DNA of 64,000 nt from Deinococcus rubellus (GCF_025244745.1 NZ_CP104213.1:2866501-2930500); one strand, 5' to 3'. Counted from the first letter of the stretch, positions 38,001-53,024 are shown. The notes: generated by a model from the sequence alone, not told the origin. Made by a program: numbers and translations.

Positions 38001-38017
38001 GAATCGAGGAGAAAGGC

Positions 38018-39167
38018 ATGGATCATTATTCGGACACCAACGCGGCGCTGATCTGCCTGTCGCATCTCAGGTGGGACTTCGTGTTCCAGCGCCCGCAGCA
38101 TCTGATGATCCAGGCGGCGCTGACCCGGCGGGTCTACTACGTCGAGCTGCCGATGTTCGGCGACTGGGACGATCATCTGGACATCCGAACGGTGGGCGGC
38201 AGCGTGCAGGTGGCCGTGCCGTATATCCGCACCGGGTTTGATGCCGCCGAGTCGCAGGCCCGCACGGCAGCACTGCTGGCCGAATTGGCCGAGCGAGAAC
38301 ACCTGCGCGACCTCACCTTGTGGGTTTACACCCCAATGGAGCTGCCCGTCGCCGCCCAGCTTCGCCCCGCCCTGACGGTGTACGACTGCATGGACGAACT
38401 CGCCAACTTCCGCTTCGCGCCGCCAGAACTGCGTCCCCGCGAGCAGCAACTCTTCAGGCAGGCCGACCTGGTCTTCACGGGCGGCCACCGGCTGTGGGAA
38501 GCCAAGCGAGGGCAGCACCCGCACGTCTACCCGTTTCCCTCCAGTGTGGAGAAGGCCCACTTCGCTCAGGCCCGCGCCGGGCTGAATGACCCCGCCGATC
38601 AGGCCCCACTGGGCCGTCCCCGGTTGGGCTTCTACGGCGTCATTGACGAGCGCTTTGATACTGCCCTGATCACCGAGCTGGCCCGCTGCCGCCCCGACTG
38701 GGAATTCGTGCTGCTGGGGCCAGTGGTCAAGCTGGAGGAAAGCGAGCTGCCCCGCGCCGCCAATATTCATTATCTGGGCATGAAGAGTTACGCCGAGCTG
38801 CCTGCGTATCTGGCGCACTGGGACGTGGCGCTCATGCCGTTCGCGCGCAACGAGGCCACCGAGTTCATCTCGCCCACCAAGACGCCGGAATACCTGGCAG
38901 CAGGCGTGCCGGTGGTGTCTACCGAAATCCGCGACGTGGTGCGGCCCTACGGCGAGCAAGATTTAGTGCGAATTGCCAACCGCGCCGATGACTTTGAGGC
39001 GGCCTGTGAAGCCGCTCTTGCCGAACGCCACCAGCCGGAAAGTCGGGAGCGCCAAGCCCGCGCTGACGCCTACTTGGCCGGGCTGTCGTGGTCGCAGACT
39101 TGGGCCGAGATGGAGACATTGATGAATGAAGCAAGAGGCCGGAAAGCCGCAAAAACCGAGGCGGCAG

Positions 39168-39175
<8 letters not shown>
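38018..39175 (+). CDS. Glycosyltransferase (GT-B type)
   Basis: The 385-residue protein begins with SHLRWDFVFQRPQHLM, typical of glycosyltransferases that accompany UDP-galactopyranose mutase in Deinococcus and other bacteria. LTVYDCMDELANF and the C-terminal PTKTPEYLAAGVPVVSTEI follow GT-B logic, the latter holding the nucleotide-sugar-binding Glu. GGAGAAAGGC precedes the ATG. The 8-base overlap with glf suggests that it adds galactofuranose to a surface polysaccharide or glycolipid; this is inference from context. Confidence 0.85.
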
Positions 39176-40313
<1,138 letters not shown>

Positions 40314-40329
40314 CAGCAACAAAAGAAAC

Positions 40330-40361
40330 CGGCCACCCCTTGCTTTGGAGTAGCCGTTTTT
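40330..40361 (+). terminator. Terminator of the glycosyltransferase-glf operon
   Basis: CGGCCACCCC (40330-40339) pairs with GGAGTAGCCG (40347-40356) with two mismatches, followed by TTTTT. Confidence 0.65.
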
Positions 40362-40376
40362 CTTTGTGCTAAAAGC

Positions 40377-42299
40377 TCAGAACTTGATCACGTACTGGGC
40401 GAAGCCGTCGTCCTGCATTTTCTGCAAGGTGGCGTTGGCGGGCAGGAAATTCTGGGCATTCGGGCCAGTGGCGTAAAGCAGGCTCACACCCGGCAGCGGC
40501 GTCAGCTTCCAGTTGTTATCGGCCGCCGGGTTGACGGTTTTCTGGTCTTTGAAGTAGGCGACCAGGGCTTCACGGGTCTCGTCAGGAGCCTGCAAGATGA
40601 TGTTCTTGCCGTCGAGGCCGGGGAAGTTGCCGCCGCCGGAAGCGCGGTAGTTGTTGGTGGCGACTACGAACTGCGCGGCGGGGTCAATCGGCTTGCCGCC
40701 GAACATCAGGTCCTTGATGCGGTGCGCGCCGGGGTCGGCCAGCTTGCCGCCCACGTCGTAGCGGTTGGGCTGGCTCACGTCGATCTGGTAGGTCACGCCG
40801 TCGATGATGTCGAAGTTGTAGGTGGGAAAGCTGGTCTCGATCAGGTCCTGCGGGGCGGTGTTCCTGGGGTCGATCTGCTTGAACTGGGCCGCCGAGCGCT
40901 CCAGCCACTCCTGCACCTGCGCTCCCGTGACCAGCACGGCCTGCACGGTGTTGGGATACACGTACAAATCGGCCACGTTCTTGATCGCCAGCGTGCCCGC
41001 CGGAATGTCGGTGTAGTAGCTCGCCCCGGCGCGTCCGCCCGCTTTGAAGGGAGCCGCCGCCGAGAGCACCGGCAGGTCAGCGTATTTGCCAACGGCCAGC
41101 GCCGCCTTGACGTAAGCGATCTGGGCGCTGGCGACAAGCTGCACACTCGGATCGTCCTGCACCAGCGCCCAGTAGGAATTGATCGGCGTCGCCAGATCGG
41201 CCACCTTGCCGCGCACGTAGGCCAGCGTGCCGTCGTTGGCCACCTTGACGGCGCGGGCGATGCGGGGATCGGGTTTGACCAAGCTGGCCTTGGCCGTTTT
41301 GTCCCAGATCGCACGCAGCGCCGACGAGGAGTCCTGCACCTTCCAGACTTGCCCAACTTTTTGCAGCTTGAGATCGATGATGCCCAGATCGTTGCCCCAG
41401 AATCCGGCCATCACCACCGGCTTGCCGTTGATGGTGCCCTTGGTGATGTCCGCGCCGGGAAGATCCTTGTACACCGGCCCTGGAAATTCCTGGTGGCTGT
41501 GGCCGCTAAGCACCACGTCGATGCCGCCGACCTTGGTGAGTTCGGTGGCCGCATTTTCCTGGCCCGGCACGTAGTCGGCGCTGATGCCGCTGTGGGCAAT
41601 CGCGATGATGATGTCGGCACCCTGGGCTTTCATCATCGGCACGAATTTTCTGGCCGTTTCCACGATGTCGCGGGTCGTGACCTTGCCGTCGAGGTTGGTC
41701 TTGTCCCACTGCATGATCTGCGGCGGCAGGAAACCGATCACGCCCACGTTCAATATTTGGGGGCGGCCCTGGGCGTCATAGACGATCTTGCGCTGAATCA
41801 GGTAGGGCGTGAAGGCGTTCTTGTCGTTATCGGGGTTATTGTCGCCGTCATCGATGTAGACGTTGGCGTTGACCATCGGCATGGGAGCCGCCGCCATCAC
41901 CTGCTGGAGGAAGGGCAGGCCGTAATTGAATTCATGATTGCCGAGATTACCCGCATCATAGCCGAGCAACTTCATGGCCGCGTGCATCGGGTGCATTTCG
42001 CCGGGCTTGAGGGGATTGACGCGGGCCACATAATCGCCCAACGGGTTGCCCTGAATCAGATCGCCGTTGTCGTAGAGCAGCGTGTTTCGCTTCTCTTTCT
42101 TGGCGTTCTCAATCAGCGTGGCGGTGTACTCGAAGCCGAACTCGCCGGTGGGCTTGTCCTGGTAGTAGTCGTAGCCGAGCGCAGAGGTGTGCAGGTCAGT
42201 GGTTTCCAGAATCCGCAGCTCGACAGCAGGCGCGGGACCGACGTTCTGGGCGCTGACAAAGCTGCCGAGGGCCAGGGTTAGGAAGAGCAAAGGTTTCAT
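40377..42299 (-). CDS. cpdB: 2',3'-cyclic-nucleotide 2'-phosphodiesterase / 3'-nucleotidase
   Basis: The 640-residue exported enzyme has a signal peptide (KPLLFLTLALGSFVSAQ). Its N-terminal metallophosphoesterase domain has ETTDLHTS, DNGDLIQGNP, GNHEFNYG, AHSGIS and SGHSHQEFPG supplying the two-metal site. The C-terminal 5'-nucleotidase domain (about 340-580) binds the nucleotide. Its job is scavenging phosphate and nucleosides from extracellular nucleotides. A TATAAA box lies 6 bases before the ATG on the minus strand, with GAGAG between. Confidence 0.93.
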   Translation of the reverse strand: MKPLLFLTLALGSFVSAQNVGPAPAVELRILETTDLHTSALGYDYYQDKPTGEFGFEYTATLIENAKKEKRNTLLYDNGDLIQGNPLGDYVARVNPLKPGEMHPMHAAMKLLGYDAGNLGNHEFNYGLPFLQQVMAAAPMPMVNANVYIDDGDNNPDNDKNAFTPYLIQRKIVYDAQGRPQILNVGVIGFLPPQIMQWDKTNLDGKVTTRDIVETARKFVPMMKAQGADIIIAIAHSGISADYVPGQENAATELTKVGGIDVVLSGHSHQEFPGPVYKDLPGADITKGTINGKPVVMAGFWGNDLGIIDLKLQKVGQVWKVQDSSSALRAIWDKTAKASLVKPDPRIARAVKVANDGTLAYVRGKVADLATPINSYWALVQDDPSVQLVASAQIAYVKAALAVGKYADLPVLSAAAPFKAGGRAGASYYTDIPAGTLAIKNVADLYVYPNTVQAVLVTGAQVQEWLERSAAQFKQIDPRNTAPQDLIETSFPTYNFDIIDGVTYQIDVSQPNRYDVGGKLADPGAHRIKDLMFGGKPIDPAAQFVVATNNYRASGGGNFPGLDGKNIILQAPDETREALVAYFKDQKTVNPAADNNWKLTPLPGVSLLYATGPNAQNFLPANATLQKMQDDGFAQYVIKF

Positions 42300-42359
42300 C
42301 TCTCTTTTATACTCCCGTGCTGGTCAGCCTGGCGTGAAGTTCTTTTCCTATTGAGCGGC

Positions 42360-42404
42360 AACAAAAACGTGTCCCCCGGTAAAGGCTGGGGACACGTTTT
42401 TGTT
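42360..42404 (-). terminator. Strong terminator of the fadB-hydrolase-fadA operon
   Basis: A perfect 17-pair stem (42360-42376 with 42388-42404) encloses an 11-base loop. The arms carry A5/T5 runs, so it ends in T-runs on both strands, and it lies 22 bases beyond the fadA stop. Confidence 0.85.
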
Positions 42405-42425
42405 GTTGGAGGCTGGGGCCCGTTC

Positions 42426-43635
<1,210 letters not shown>

Positions 43636-43643
<8 letters not shown>

Positions 43644-44859
43644 TGGGATTCTCCTTGAGAGAAGGCAGGGAAACGTCGGGCTGCTGCTGTTCGGGTGGCC
43701 CCAGCATTCGCCAGAGGTACTGGCGCAGGTGGCGCTCGTAGCGCTCCGGGTCCATATTCCAGTTGCGCAGGTGCTCGCCGCCCTCGACGCGCACGTACTC
43801 GATCAGATCGGGCCGGTCCTCGAACAAGCGGTCAAGCTGCGCCACCGGCACGGTGTTGTCGGCGCTGCCGTGAAAGATCAGCATGTGGCGCTCGTACACG
43901 TGCGCGTGCTGGTAGTGGTCGACCGCGTCGAAGTCCTGCCCGCTCTTGAGGGTGGTCAGGCGCACCACGATGGGAGCCAGAAACACCGGCAGCCGGTAAC
44001 GCAGGGCGTGGTGGCGCACCAGCTCGCGCCACTCCAGCGCCGGCGAGTCGAGCACCACCGCAGTGATGTGCTGGGCGAGTGGGCTGCGCCGCATGAACGC
44101 CAGCGTGATGCTGCCGCCCATGCTCAGGCCCATCAGCACGATCCGTTTGGCTCCGCGCTCGCGGGCGTACCTCACGGCCACTTCCAGGTCTTCCCATTCG
44201 TCGGCGCTCAGGCGGTAGACGCCCTGAGGCGTGCGGCCCGCGCCGTGCGCGTTGCGGTAAGTCACGACCAAGCTGCTCAGCCCGAAATCATGGTAGGCCG
44301 GCAAGTACCTCAGCGCGTCCTGGCGCAGGCCCTGGTAGCCGTGCATGATGATGACCCAGTCCTCGGCGGGGTTGGCACTCGCCACGCCTGCCTTGCCCGG
44401 CACGAACCAGGCAGGCAGCGGGCCGTGTTCGCCGTCCAGGGTGAGGTTGTCGTAGGCCAGGCCGCGTGAGCCGGGGTTGCCCAGCCCCATCGAGCTGGGC
44501 CGCACCGTCAGGCCGGGGTGCAGGTACTGCCCGCCGCGCACCAGTGGCCGCACGACCCAGGTGGCCCCGCCCCCGATGACCGGCCCCACCAGTGAGCCGC
44601 CGTCGTCGTTGTCCCAGTCGAGCGTCAGCGCGCCGGCGCGGGCGGTGATGGCGTTGCGGCTGAGCCGAATCAGCGTTTCATTGCCCTCACGCGTCACGGC
44701 CAGCACGCGGGTTTTGGGAATGGGCCGCCTGACCGGCTTGGCCTTGACCAACTCGTCGGCGAAGTACCAGCCGGTGCCGAGGGTCGCCGCCGCGCCGAGG
44801 CCCACGCCCAGCAGCACGCGGGCGAAAAGAGGGAAGGAGGATTTGCGAGTGGGGGTCAT
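43636..44859 (-). CDS. Membrane-anchored or exported alpha/beta hydrolase within the fad operon
   Basis: The 407-residue protein has an N-terminal hydrophobic helix ([21 protein letters not shown]) that could be a signal anchor, then a beta-rich N-domain and a hydrolase fold from about residue 165. HGYQGLRQD forms the oxyanion region, nucleophile Ser lies in [10 protein letters not shown], Asp in [10 protein letters not shown] and His in GGEHLRNW. It resembles secreted serine lipase/esterases. Location between fadB and fadA, with 8-base overlap to fadA, suggests that it releases fatty acids from exogenous lipid to feed the pathway; this is inference. Confidence 0.83.
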
Positions 44860-44903
44860 GGGTGCGGGTCTCCAGTGGGGCGGCGGGGTAAAAGCGGACG
44901 CCC

Positions 44904-47306
<2,403 letters not shown>

Positions 47307-47344
47307 GGAAGACCTCCTGGAGCGGGAACGGGACGAATGGATAA

Positions 47345-47363
47345 TTTTAGACTCAGTTCAAAG
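47345..47363. promoter_or_regulatory. Candidate promoter/operator of fadB
   Basis: TTTTAGACTCAGTTCAAAG shares 15 of 19 positions with the site at 1268-1286 upstream of an acyl-CoA dehydrogenase. TTAGACT-C-AGTTCAA is an imperfect palindrome. On the minus strand a TAAAAT box lies at 47349-47344. Confidence 0.35.
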
Positions 47364-47367
47364 TTTA

Positions 47368-47424
47368 GGGCGGCGTGGGGGATTTGTCCACCTGTTGCCG
47401 CACAATCGGCAGCAAGCGCCGCCC
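47368..47424. repeat. Nested inverted repeat upstream of fadB
   Basis: GGGCGGCG (47368-47375) pairs with CGCCGCCC (47417-47424), and inside it TGCCG pairs with CGGCA around CACAAT. It may be a small intergenic repeat or a barrier to divergent transcription. The remainder of the 409-base gap 47307-47715 holds only the remnant at 47560. Confidence 0.4.
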
Positions 47425-47559
47425 CACGTCACGGACCTATCACGCCATCCTCGCATGCTGGCATGACAGCTTTGAGAGGGATTCTCCAAAGAGGCTTGCA
47501 TGACGGCGCTTCAACAGGTTCTGGGGGTTTTGGCCCTCGGTTGATGGAGCGCTGACCAG

Positions 47560-47661
47560 GTGACCGCCACCTACACTCTGACGCTCAAGGGCAACCAGAT
47601 CACACTGAACTACAGCGTCAAAGACCCGACCTTCCGGGTAAACCTGGCCTGCCGCAAGTGA
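47560..47661 (+). pseudogene. 3' remnant of an unidentified gene
   Basis: A 33-codon frame beginning at a GTG encodes VTATYTLTLKGNQITLNYSV and ends NLACRK-stop. It has the beta-strand look of the C-terminus of an exported protein with one cysteine, but it is cut off upstream by a stop at 47542. No family is recognised; it could also be a very small gene. Confidence 0.25.
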
Positions 47662-47715
47662 AGGCGGGCGTGTCAGAGGCGACTGTGTCATACGACTGGG
47701 GCATACTACGGGGCC

Positions 47716-48747
47716 ATGCCGTCTCCCCTGCCCACCGTCTGGTTCACCAAGAACATCAACCCCACCCTCCACCGCGTCCGGCAGGTGGCGCAGTCGGGGC
47801 GCTACCGGGTGCTGGCCAGCCACACCTCCACCGACGCCAGCTACCTCGGCGCGGCGCACCAGGGCTTCACCGAGCCGACGCCCATCGAGGAGAGGGCTTA
47901 CCTGAACTACCTGCTGGAGAAGGTGCAGGAAAACGGCGTGCAGGCCATCGTCGGCGGGCGCTTTGCGGCGCTACTGGCCCGCCACCGCGCCGAGCTGGAA
48001 GCCCTGGGTTGCCACCTGATCGTGCCCAGTGCCGACCCGGACAGTTACGGGCTGTGCGAGGACAAGGCCCGCTTCTACCAGGTGTTTTCCGGACGCATCC
48101 CGATGCCCGAGACGCGGGCAGTGCGCGACTGGGCCGCGCTGGAAGATGCCGCGCGCGAGCTGGAAGCCCGGCACGGCTCGGCCTGCTTCAAGCCTGCACG
48201 CGGCATCTTCGGCATCGGCTTCCGGATTCTGAGTCAGGGCGGCGACCTCAAGCACTTCCTGGGCGGCAATAACCTGAGAATGAGTTACGCCGCCGCCGAA
48301 CTCCTCTTCAGGAATCAGGCGCTGCCGAACATGCTGGTCATGGAGACGCTGCCCGGCCACGAGTACAGCATCGACGCCCTGGCGCGCGGCGGCGAGTTGC
48401 TGACCGGCGTGATCCGGCGCAAGGTGGGCGGGCTGGGCAATGTGCAGGTGGCCGTGGACCTGCCGCAACTGCGCGAGTGGACGGCCCTGCTCGCCCGCGA
48501 ACTCCAGATGGACGGCCTTTTCAACGCCCAGTTCAAGGAGGATACGGCGGGAGTGCCCCGCTTGCTGGAAGTCAACGCCCGTGCCAGCGGCGGTTTGCCG
48601 ATCAGCGCGGCTCTCAGCGGGCTGCCGCTGGGCCTGCTGGAAGTCGATTCGCATTTCGGCGCGGCACTGGGCGACCTGAGTTTTGCGCCGGGCCGCCGCG
48701 TCACCGATACCCAGGAAGTCGTTGAGCTGCCAGTTGGGTTAAACTGA
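47716..48747 (+). CDS. ATP-grasp domain protein
   Basis: The 343-residue protein has an N-terminal Rossmann-like part (VWFTKNINPTLHRVRQVAQSGRYRVLASHTS), then the ATP-grasp core: CFKPARGIFGIGFRIL with the ATP-contacting lysine, MLVMETLPGHEYSID with the adenine-binding acidic residue, and FKEDTAGVPRLLEVNARASGGLP with the metal-binding E and N. It should be a carboxylate-amine or carboxylate-thiol ligase of unknown substrate. Family relatives occur near tellurite-resistance (Ter) genes in Deinococcus. Here the neighbour is AIM24, 56 bases downstream. Confidence 0.83.
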   Translation: MPSPLPTVWFTKNINPTLHRVRQVAQSGRYRVLASHTSTDASYLGAAHQGFTEPTPIEERAYLNYLLEKVQENGVQAIVGGRFAALLARHRAELEALGCHLIVPSADPDSYGLCEDKARFYQVFSGRIPMPETRAVRDWAALEDAARELEARHGSACFKPARGIFGIGFRILSQGGDLKHFLGGNNLRMSYAAAELLFRNQALPNMLVMETLPGHEYSIDALARGGELLTGVIRRKVGGLGNVQVAVDLPQLREWTALLARELQMDGLFNAQFKEDTAGVPRLLEVNARASGGLPISAALSGLPLGLLEVDSHFGAALGDLSFAPGRRVTDTQEVVELPVGLN

Positions 48748-48803
48748 CACTCCGGGCACAATTTGGGCCGTGAGTCTTCACCTTATTCAGGAGGGCCAGC
48801 CGC

Positions 48804-49670
48804 ATGGAAAAACGCCGTGAGAACCTCAAGCAACTCGACACCGCTGCGGGCCAGGGCGTCACCTTTACCACCTACCAGAGTCCAGTGCAGCCGCACGACC
48901 TCTACGAGGCGCAGCACTTCTACGCTGCCGACCGCATGGGCATGCGCCCCAACGTGCTGGAAATCAAACTCGACGGCGGCGGCGCGCTGCTGCAACCGGG
49001 GGCTTTTCAGTTCAGCCGGGGCAACGTACGCATGAAATCCATCAGCGGAATGCAGAGCAACCTGGGCGGCAACCAGAACAACCAGGGCGGCGGGCTGGGT
49101 GGGCTGGGCGGCCTGCTCGGCGGCGTGGCACGCATGGCAGCAGGGCGGGCGATGGGCGAGTCCTCGGCGCGCAATTTGTTTCAGGGCAACGGCGTGGTCT
49201 GGACCGAACCCACCTACAAGCACCTGATCATCGGCGAGAAAGACACCCCCAACGACAACTACATCATCGACGACGGGGCCTTTTACTCGTGCGAGACGAC
49301 CATGGACATGTCGCCCCGGCTGATGCTTGACGCCCGCGCCTTCGGCGGCAACGGCCTGGTGTCGCCAGAACTCAAGGGCACCGGATTTTTCGTTCTGGAA
49401 AGCCCGGTGCCGTTCGAGGAAATCGAGATTCACACCCTCCAGAACGACGAGATGCGGGTGGACGGCGATCTGATCTTGCTGTTTTCCAGCAGCCTGCAAT
49501 TCAATATCGAGAAGTTCGACCGGGGCTGGTTCAGCACCTACCGCAGCGGCGAGGGCATGATCTACAGCCTGACCGGCAGCGGCGTGGTGTGGCTGACCCC
49601 CACCGCCCAGGCTGCCCGCAAGCAGGTGGCAATCCCGCTGGGCGACAGTAGCAGCGGCCTGAAGACCTGA
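48804..49670 (+). CDS. AIM24-family protein
   Basis: The 288-residue protein is mostly beta-strand, with the AIM24/TRAP-like pattern VLEIKLDGGGALLQPGAF, NVRMKSISG, a Gly/Asn-rich insertion (SNLGGNQNNQGGGLGGLGGLLGGV, residues about 80-103), GNGVVWTEPTYKHLIIG, TGFFVLESPV and a closing RSGEGMIYSLTGSGVVWLTPT. It has no signal peptide. AIM24 proteins often accompany stress or tellurite gene sets; the biochemical role is unknown. AGGAGGG precedes the ATG. It is probably co-transcribed with the ATP-grasp gene. Confidence 0.82.
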   Translation: MEKRRENLKQLDTAAGQGVTFTTYQSPVQPHDLYEAQHFYAADRMGMRPNVLEIKLDGGGALLQPGAFQFSRGNVRMKSISGMQSNLGGNQNNQGGGLGGLGGLLGGVARMAAGRAMGESSARNLFQGNGVVWTEPTYKHLIIGEKDTPNDNYIIDDGAFYSCETTMDMSPRLMLDARAFGGNGLVSPELKGTGFFVLESPVPFEEIEIHTLQNDEMRVDGDLILLFSSSLQFNIEKFDRGWFSTYRSGEGMIYSLTGSGVVWLTPTAQAARKQVAIPLGDSSSGLKT

Positions 49671-49685
49671 ACTGAGCTCCTACCT

Positions 49686-51716
49686 TTACTTCGCACCCAC
49701 GCCCGTCATCAGCGCCTCGCGGATGCCGCGCGCGATACCCAGCGCCACCCGCTCCAGATAGTTGTCGTCAAGCAGGTTGCCGCCGTCCACCGGGTGGCCG
49801 ACAAAGCCGATCTCGATCAGGGCGGCGGGCACCTTCGAGCCGCGCAGCACCGCCAGCGAGCGGCCGCTCTTGAGACCCTGACTGAAGGCCCCGGTGGTCT
49901 GGATGACGTTGTTTTGCAGCACATTGGCAAAGGTCGAGCTGGCAGCATTGTTGTTGTTCCACCAGGTCTCGATGCCGTAGCCCCTCAGCACGTTGGCCGG
50001 TTCCATGCTGTTGGCGTGGATGCTCAAAAAGAGCTGCGCGCCGTTGTAGCCCAGCGCGGCGCGGGCGTTCAAATCGGCGTTCTTGTTGGGCAGCAGTTCG
50101 CGGTCCGTGTCGCGGCTCATGATCACGGTGATACCCGCCGACTGCAAGTACTGGCGCACCCGCAGGGCCACGTCCAGCACCACCGCCTTCTCGGTCACCG
50201 TGCCCACCGCGCCGGGGTCGCGCCCGCCGTGGCCGGGGTCGATGACCACGCTGGGGGCCACCAGGGCCGCGCCGCTGAAGGCGAGCGCGCCGGAGCGCAT
50301 CGGCGGCACGGCGGCCAGCACCCGCTCGGCGGGCGTCAGGCGCGTGGTGTTGGCGAAGGCGGGCGAGAGGTCAATTGCCAGGCGCGAGCGGTCCGAACCG
50401 CTGGCGGGCGGCAGCAAAACGCTGCGCCAGCCGCTGTGGACATTCAGCGGCGAGGCCGTCATCAGAAAGACGTTGCTGCGCGTCCCCACCGCGCCGTAGC
50501 GCCAGCCGCGCAGCTCGCTGCTGATCACGTCACTGGTCTGGGGGTTGACGCCCACGCCGGTCAGGTCAATGCTTAGGCCCAGCGCGCCGGGCGTGATGAC
50601 AAAGCTGGTGCCGGGCGGCAGATCAAGGACCACCCGCGTCACGCCGGGATTCTTGCCGATGCGCGGTGCGGCCAGCAGCGCGCCGGGCAGCGCGGCTCCG
50701 CTGGCCTGACCGCGCAGCACGTTGGGGTCGCTGTCGCCCGCGCCCGGCAAGCCCACGGCGGGCGCGGGCAGTGGGCCGCTGGCGTTGCCCGGCGCGTCGC
50801 CCGGTGGGAGCTGCCCAGCGCTCGACCCCGTGTTCAGTCCGCCAGTATTCAGCCCCGGTGCGGGGTCGGCCAGACCGAGTACGCTGCCCGAAGCGGCATC
50901 GGCTGAACTTTGACTGGTCAATCCCAGACCTGCTGGGATGGTTGGGCGGGCACTGCGACTGAGGCTGATGGCATTGGGATTGACAGAGCCGGGGCCACCG
51001 TCGGGGCCGGGCGCGGTGAGGGTGATGGGACTGAGAGGCACCAGATTGGTGGGAGCCGGATTCACGACCTGATCGCCGCGCACCTCGCCGCGAACACTGG
51101 TCAGCGCGCCGCCGCTCATGCCCGGGCCGAATTCCAGAATCAGCACCCGCCCACCCGAGGCGATGACGGTTTCGCTGGCCCGCCAGCCGCTGCGCAGCCC
51201 CAGCGCGTAGGGGGTGGCCAGGCTGACTTGCGCGCCACCCGGCGAGGTCGCCACCCGGTACTCGCCGACGCTCGCGCCGAGTTGCGCCGTGATGCTGGGC
51301 GCGGCCCGCAATCCCCGAAAGTCCAGCCGCAGACCGCTGAAGCCCGGGATCAGGGTGTAGCTGACCCCGGCGGGCAGATCGTAGACCACCTTGGTCTGGC
51401 TGCCCTCGCTGTAGACGCGCGGCGCACTGAGGCTGGGCAGGGCGCTGGAGGCAGGCGCAGCACCGGTCTGGGAACCAGTTTGCGGGGCGGGTGGGGGCTG
51501 GGTGAGCACCGACTGACCCAATCCCGACCGGCCCAATCCCGACTGGCCGGATGTGGCGGGCAACGGAGACAGCTCCGGCAGACTCTGGGGCGGTGCACCG
51601 CGCACGAACGGGTCGCCCAGCGTGACTCCCTGGGCAGCGGCACACTGGCTGAGGGACGCGCTGAGCAGCAGGCCCGCAGATGAAAGGATCTTCAAGGCAA
51701 GATGCATGTCTGACAC
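49686..51716 (-). CDS. N-acetylmuramoyl-L-alanine amidase with two AMIN domains
   Basis: The 676-residue exported enzyme has a signal peptide, a Gln/Pro/Gly linker, two AMIN-like domains (about 95-205 and 340-450) separated by a low-complexity Gly/Ser/Pro linker, and a C-terminal Amidase_3 domain. The zinc ligands and catalytic Glu are in [33 protein letters not shown] and [12 protein letters not shown]. It cleaves the stem peptide from muramic acid during cell separation. The start may be the GTG at 51716 or the ATG at 51707; neither has a strong ribosome site. The DNA of the first linker contains short tandem repeats (CCCAATCCCGAC). Confidence 0.93.
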   Translation of the reverse strand: MSDMHLALKILSSAGLLLSASLSQCAAAQGVTLGDPFVRGAPPQSLPELSPLPATSGQSGLGRSGLGQSVLTQPPPAPQTGSQTGAAPASSALPSLSAPRVYSEGSQTKVVYDLPAGVSYTLIPGFSGLRLDFRGLRAAPSITAQLGASVGEYRVATSPGGAQVSLATPYALGLRSGWRASETVIASGGRVLILEFGPGMSGGALTSVRGEVRGDQVVNPAPTNLVPLSPITLTAPGPDGGPGSVNPNAISLSRSARPTIPAGLGLTSQSSADAASGSVLGLADPAPGLNTGGLNTGSSAGQLPPGDAPGNASGPLPAPAVGLPGAGDSDPNVLRGQASGAALPGALLAAPRIGKNPGVTRVVLDLPPGTSFVITPGALGLSIDLTGVGVNPQTSDVISSELRGWRYGAVGTRSNVFLMTASPLNVHSGWRSVLLPPASGSDRSRLAIDLSPAFANTTRLTPAERVLAAVPPMRSGALAFSGAALVAPSVVIDPGHGGRDPGAVGTVTEKAVVLDVALRVRQYLQSAGITVIMSRDTDRELLPNKNADLNARAALGYNGAQLFLSIHANSMEPANVLRGYGIETWWNNNNAASSTFANVLQNNVIQTTGAFSQGLKSGRSLAVLRGSKVPAALIEIGFVGHPVDGGNLLDDNYLERVALGIARGIREALMTGVGAK

Positions 51717-51819
51717 TCACTTTAGAAGAAGAGGAGTGAGAAAGGCTCAGACGAATCTCACGCGGGTGTCAGCCGAGTGTAGCGGACACGGCAATCGGTC
51801 CTCCTCTGTCCCGGCGCTC

Positions 51820-51825
51820 TACCCT
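51820..51825 (+). promoter_or_regulatory. -10 box, leaderless type
   Basis: TACCCT ends 6 bases before the ATG at 51832. Confidence 0.5.
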
Positions 51826-51831
51826 GAATGC

Positions 51832-52419
51832 ATGACCCAGCATCCCAACTGGCCGCACCTGATTCCCGACGCCGAGCAGCCCTGGCAGACCCTCGACCAG
51901 ATTGAACTGAGTGCCCCGCCGCGTCGCCTGGTGCGCGACACGGTGCGCCTGCACGGCGGCCAGCAGGGCGAGTATGTGTACCGGCCACGCGGTCCGCGCG
52001 CCGTGTTCGTGCTGCCGATCACGCCTGAGGGCGAGGCGGTGCTGATCCGCGAGTACCGCTACCCGCTGCGGGCCTTCGTCACCGAGGTGGTGGCGGGCGG
52101 CGTCGAGGAAGGCGAGGACCTGAGCGCCGCCGCTGCCCGCGAGTTGCTGGAGGAAGCGGGCGGCGTGGCGGGCGAGTGGCTGGCCCTGCCAGGCTTTTAC
52201 CCTCAGCCGAGCATCAGCGGGGTGGTGTTTTACCCGTTTCTGGCCTTCAGGGTGGTGGTGCAGGCGGCCCACAACGAGGACAGCGAACTGATCGAGCGGC
52301 TGGTCCTGCCGCTACCGGAAGTCTACCGGCGGCTGGAGGCGGGCGAGATTTTCGACGGTCCCAGCAGCCTGGTGCTGTTTCACGCCCGGCGCGAACTGGA
52401 GGCGCGCGGCCTGCTGTGA
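51832..52419 (+). CDS. Nudix hydrolase, ADP-ribose pyrophosphatase type
   Basis: The 195-residue protein has a complete Nudix box [23 protein letters not shown] and the N-terminal strand plus [18 protein letters not shown] region common to ADP-sugar pyrophosphatases. ADP-ribose is the likely substrate but is not proven. Its stop overlaps the GTG start of the next gene in GTGA, so it is coupled to YigZ. The product is cytosolic. Confidence 0.88.
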   Translation: MTQHPNWPHLIPDAEQPWQTLDQIELSAPPRRLVRDTVRLHGGQQGEYVYRPRGPRAVFVLPITPEGEAVLIREYRYPLRAFVTEVVAGGVEEGEDLSAAAARELLEEAGGVAGEWLALPGFYPQPSISGVVFYPFLAFRVVVQAAHNEDSELIERLVLPLPEVYRRLEAGEIFDGPSSLVLFHARRELEARGLL

Positions 52420-53024
52420 GCCGTGATCTGACGCCGTTCGTGACCCTGGCCTCGCCGCACCGCTTGGACGCAGTCATCGAGGGCAGCGAGTTTCTGGCCT
52501 TTGCCGCACGGGCCGACACGCCCGAGGAGGCGCTGGCCCAGCTCGCAGCACTCAAGGAGCGCTACCCGGACGCCACCCACCACTGCTGGGCCTACCAGAT
52601 CGGCTCCCTCTACCGCTTCTCCGACGACGGCGAACCCGGCGGCACGGCGGGCACCCCGATGCTGCGGGCCATTCAGGGCCAGCAACTCGATCACGTGATG
52701 GTGGTCATCGTGCGCTACTACGGCGGCGTCAAGCTCGGCACCGGGGGTCTGGCGCGGGCTTACGGCGGCGGCGGCGCCGAGTGCCTACGCACCGCTCCCC
52801 GGCTGGACGTGCGCCCCCGCGTGCCCCGGCGCGTCACGGTGCCTTACGAGCAGGTCAGCGCCCTCTACCATCTGCTCAGTCAGTTTTCCGTCGAGCGCGG
52901 CGAGGAGGAGTACAGCGGCGCGGGCCTGACGCTGGCGGTGCAGCTCTACCCCGAGGATACGGAGCCGTTCGGGTCAGCCCTGCGCGACGCCACGCGGGGC
53001 AGCGGCAGCCTTGAGGAACTCTAA
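52416..53024 (+). CDS. YigZ/IMPACT-family protein
   Basis: The 202-residue protein carries the IMPACT/UPF0029 N-domain: [43 protein letters not shown] and [24 protein letters not shown], followed by a ferredoxin-like C-domain. The family is linked to translation regulation in eukaryotes and is uncharacterised in most bacteria. The GTG start forms GTGA with the preceding stop. Confidence 0.9.
   Translation: MSRDLTPFVTLASPHRLDAVIEGSEFLAFAARADTPEEALAQLAALKERYPDATHHCWAYQIGSLYRFSDDGEPGGTAGTPMLRAIQGQQLDHVMVVIVRYYGGVKLGTGGLARAYGGGGAECLRTAPRLDVRPRVPRRVTVPYEQVSALYHLLSQFSVERGEEEYSGAGLTLAVQLYPEDTEPFGSALRDATRGSGSLEEL

Noticed and set aside
37933..38017. Plus-strand frame MSLFEIRSKKELSCLSF before the glycosyltransferase
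   Set aside because: It runs out of frame into the glycosyltransferase gene, and the latter has its own strong ribosome site; no family likeness.
50740..51560. Short tandem DNA repeats in the amidase linker as a mobile repeat
   Set aside because: They encode low-complexity Gly/Ser/Pro linker in frame and are explained by codon repetition between domains.
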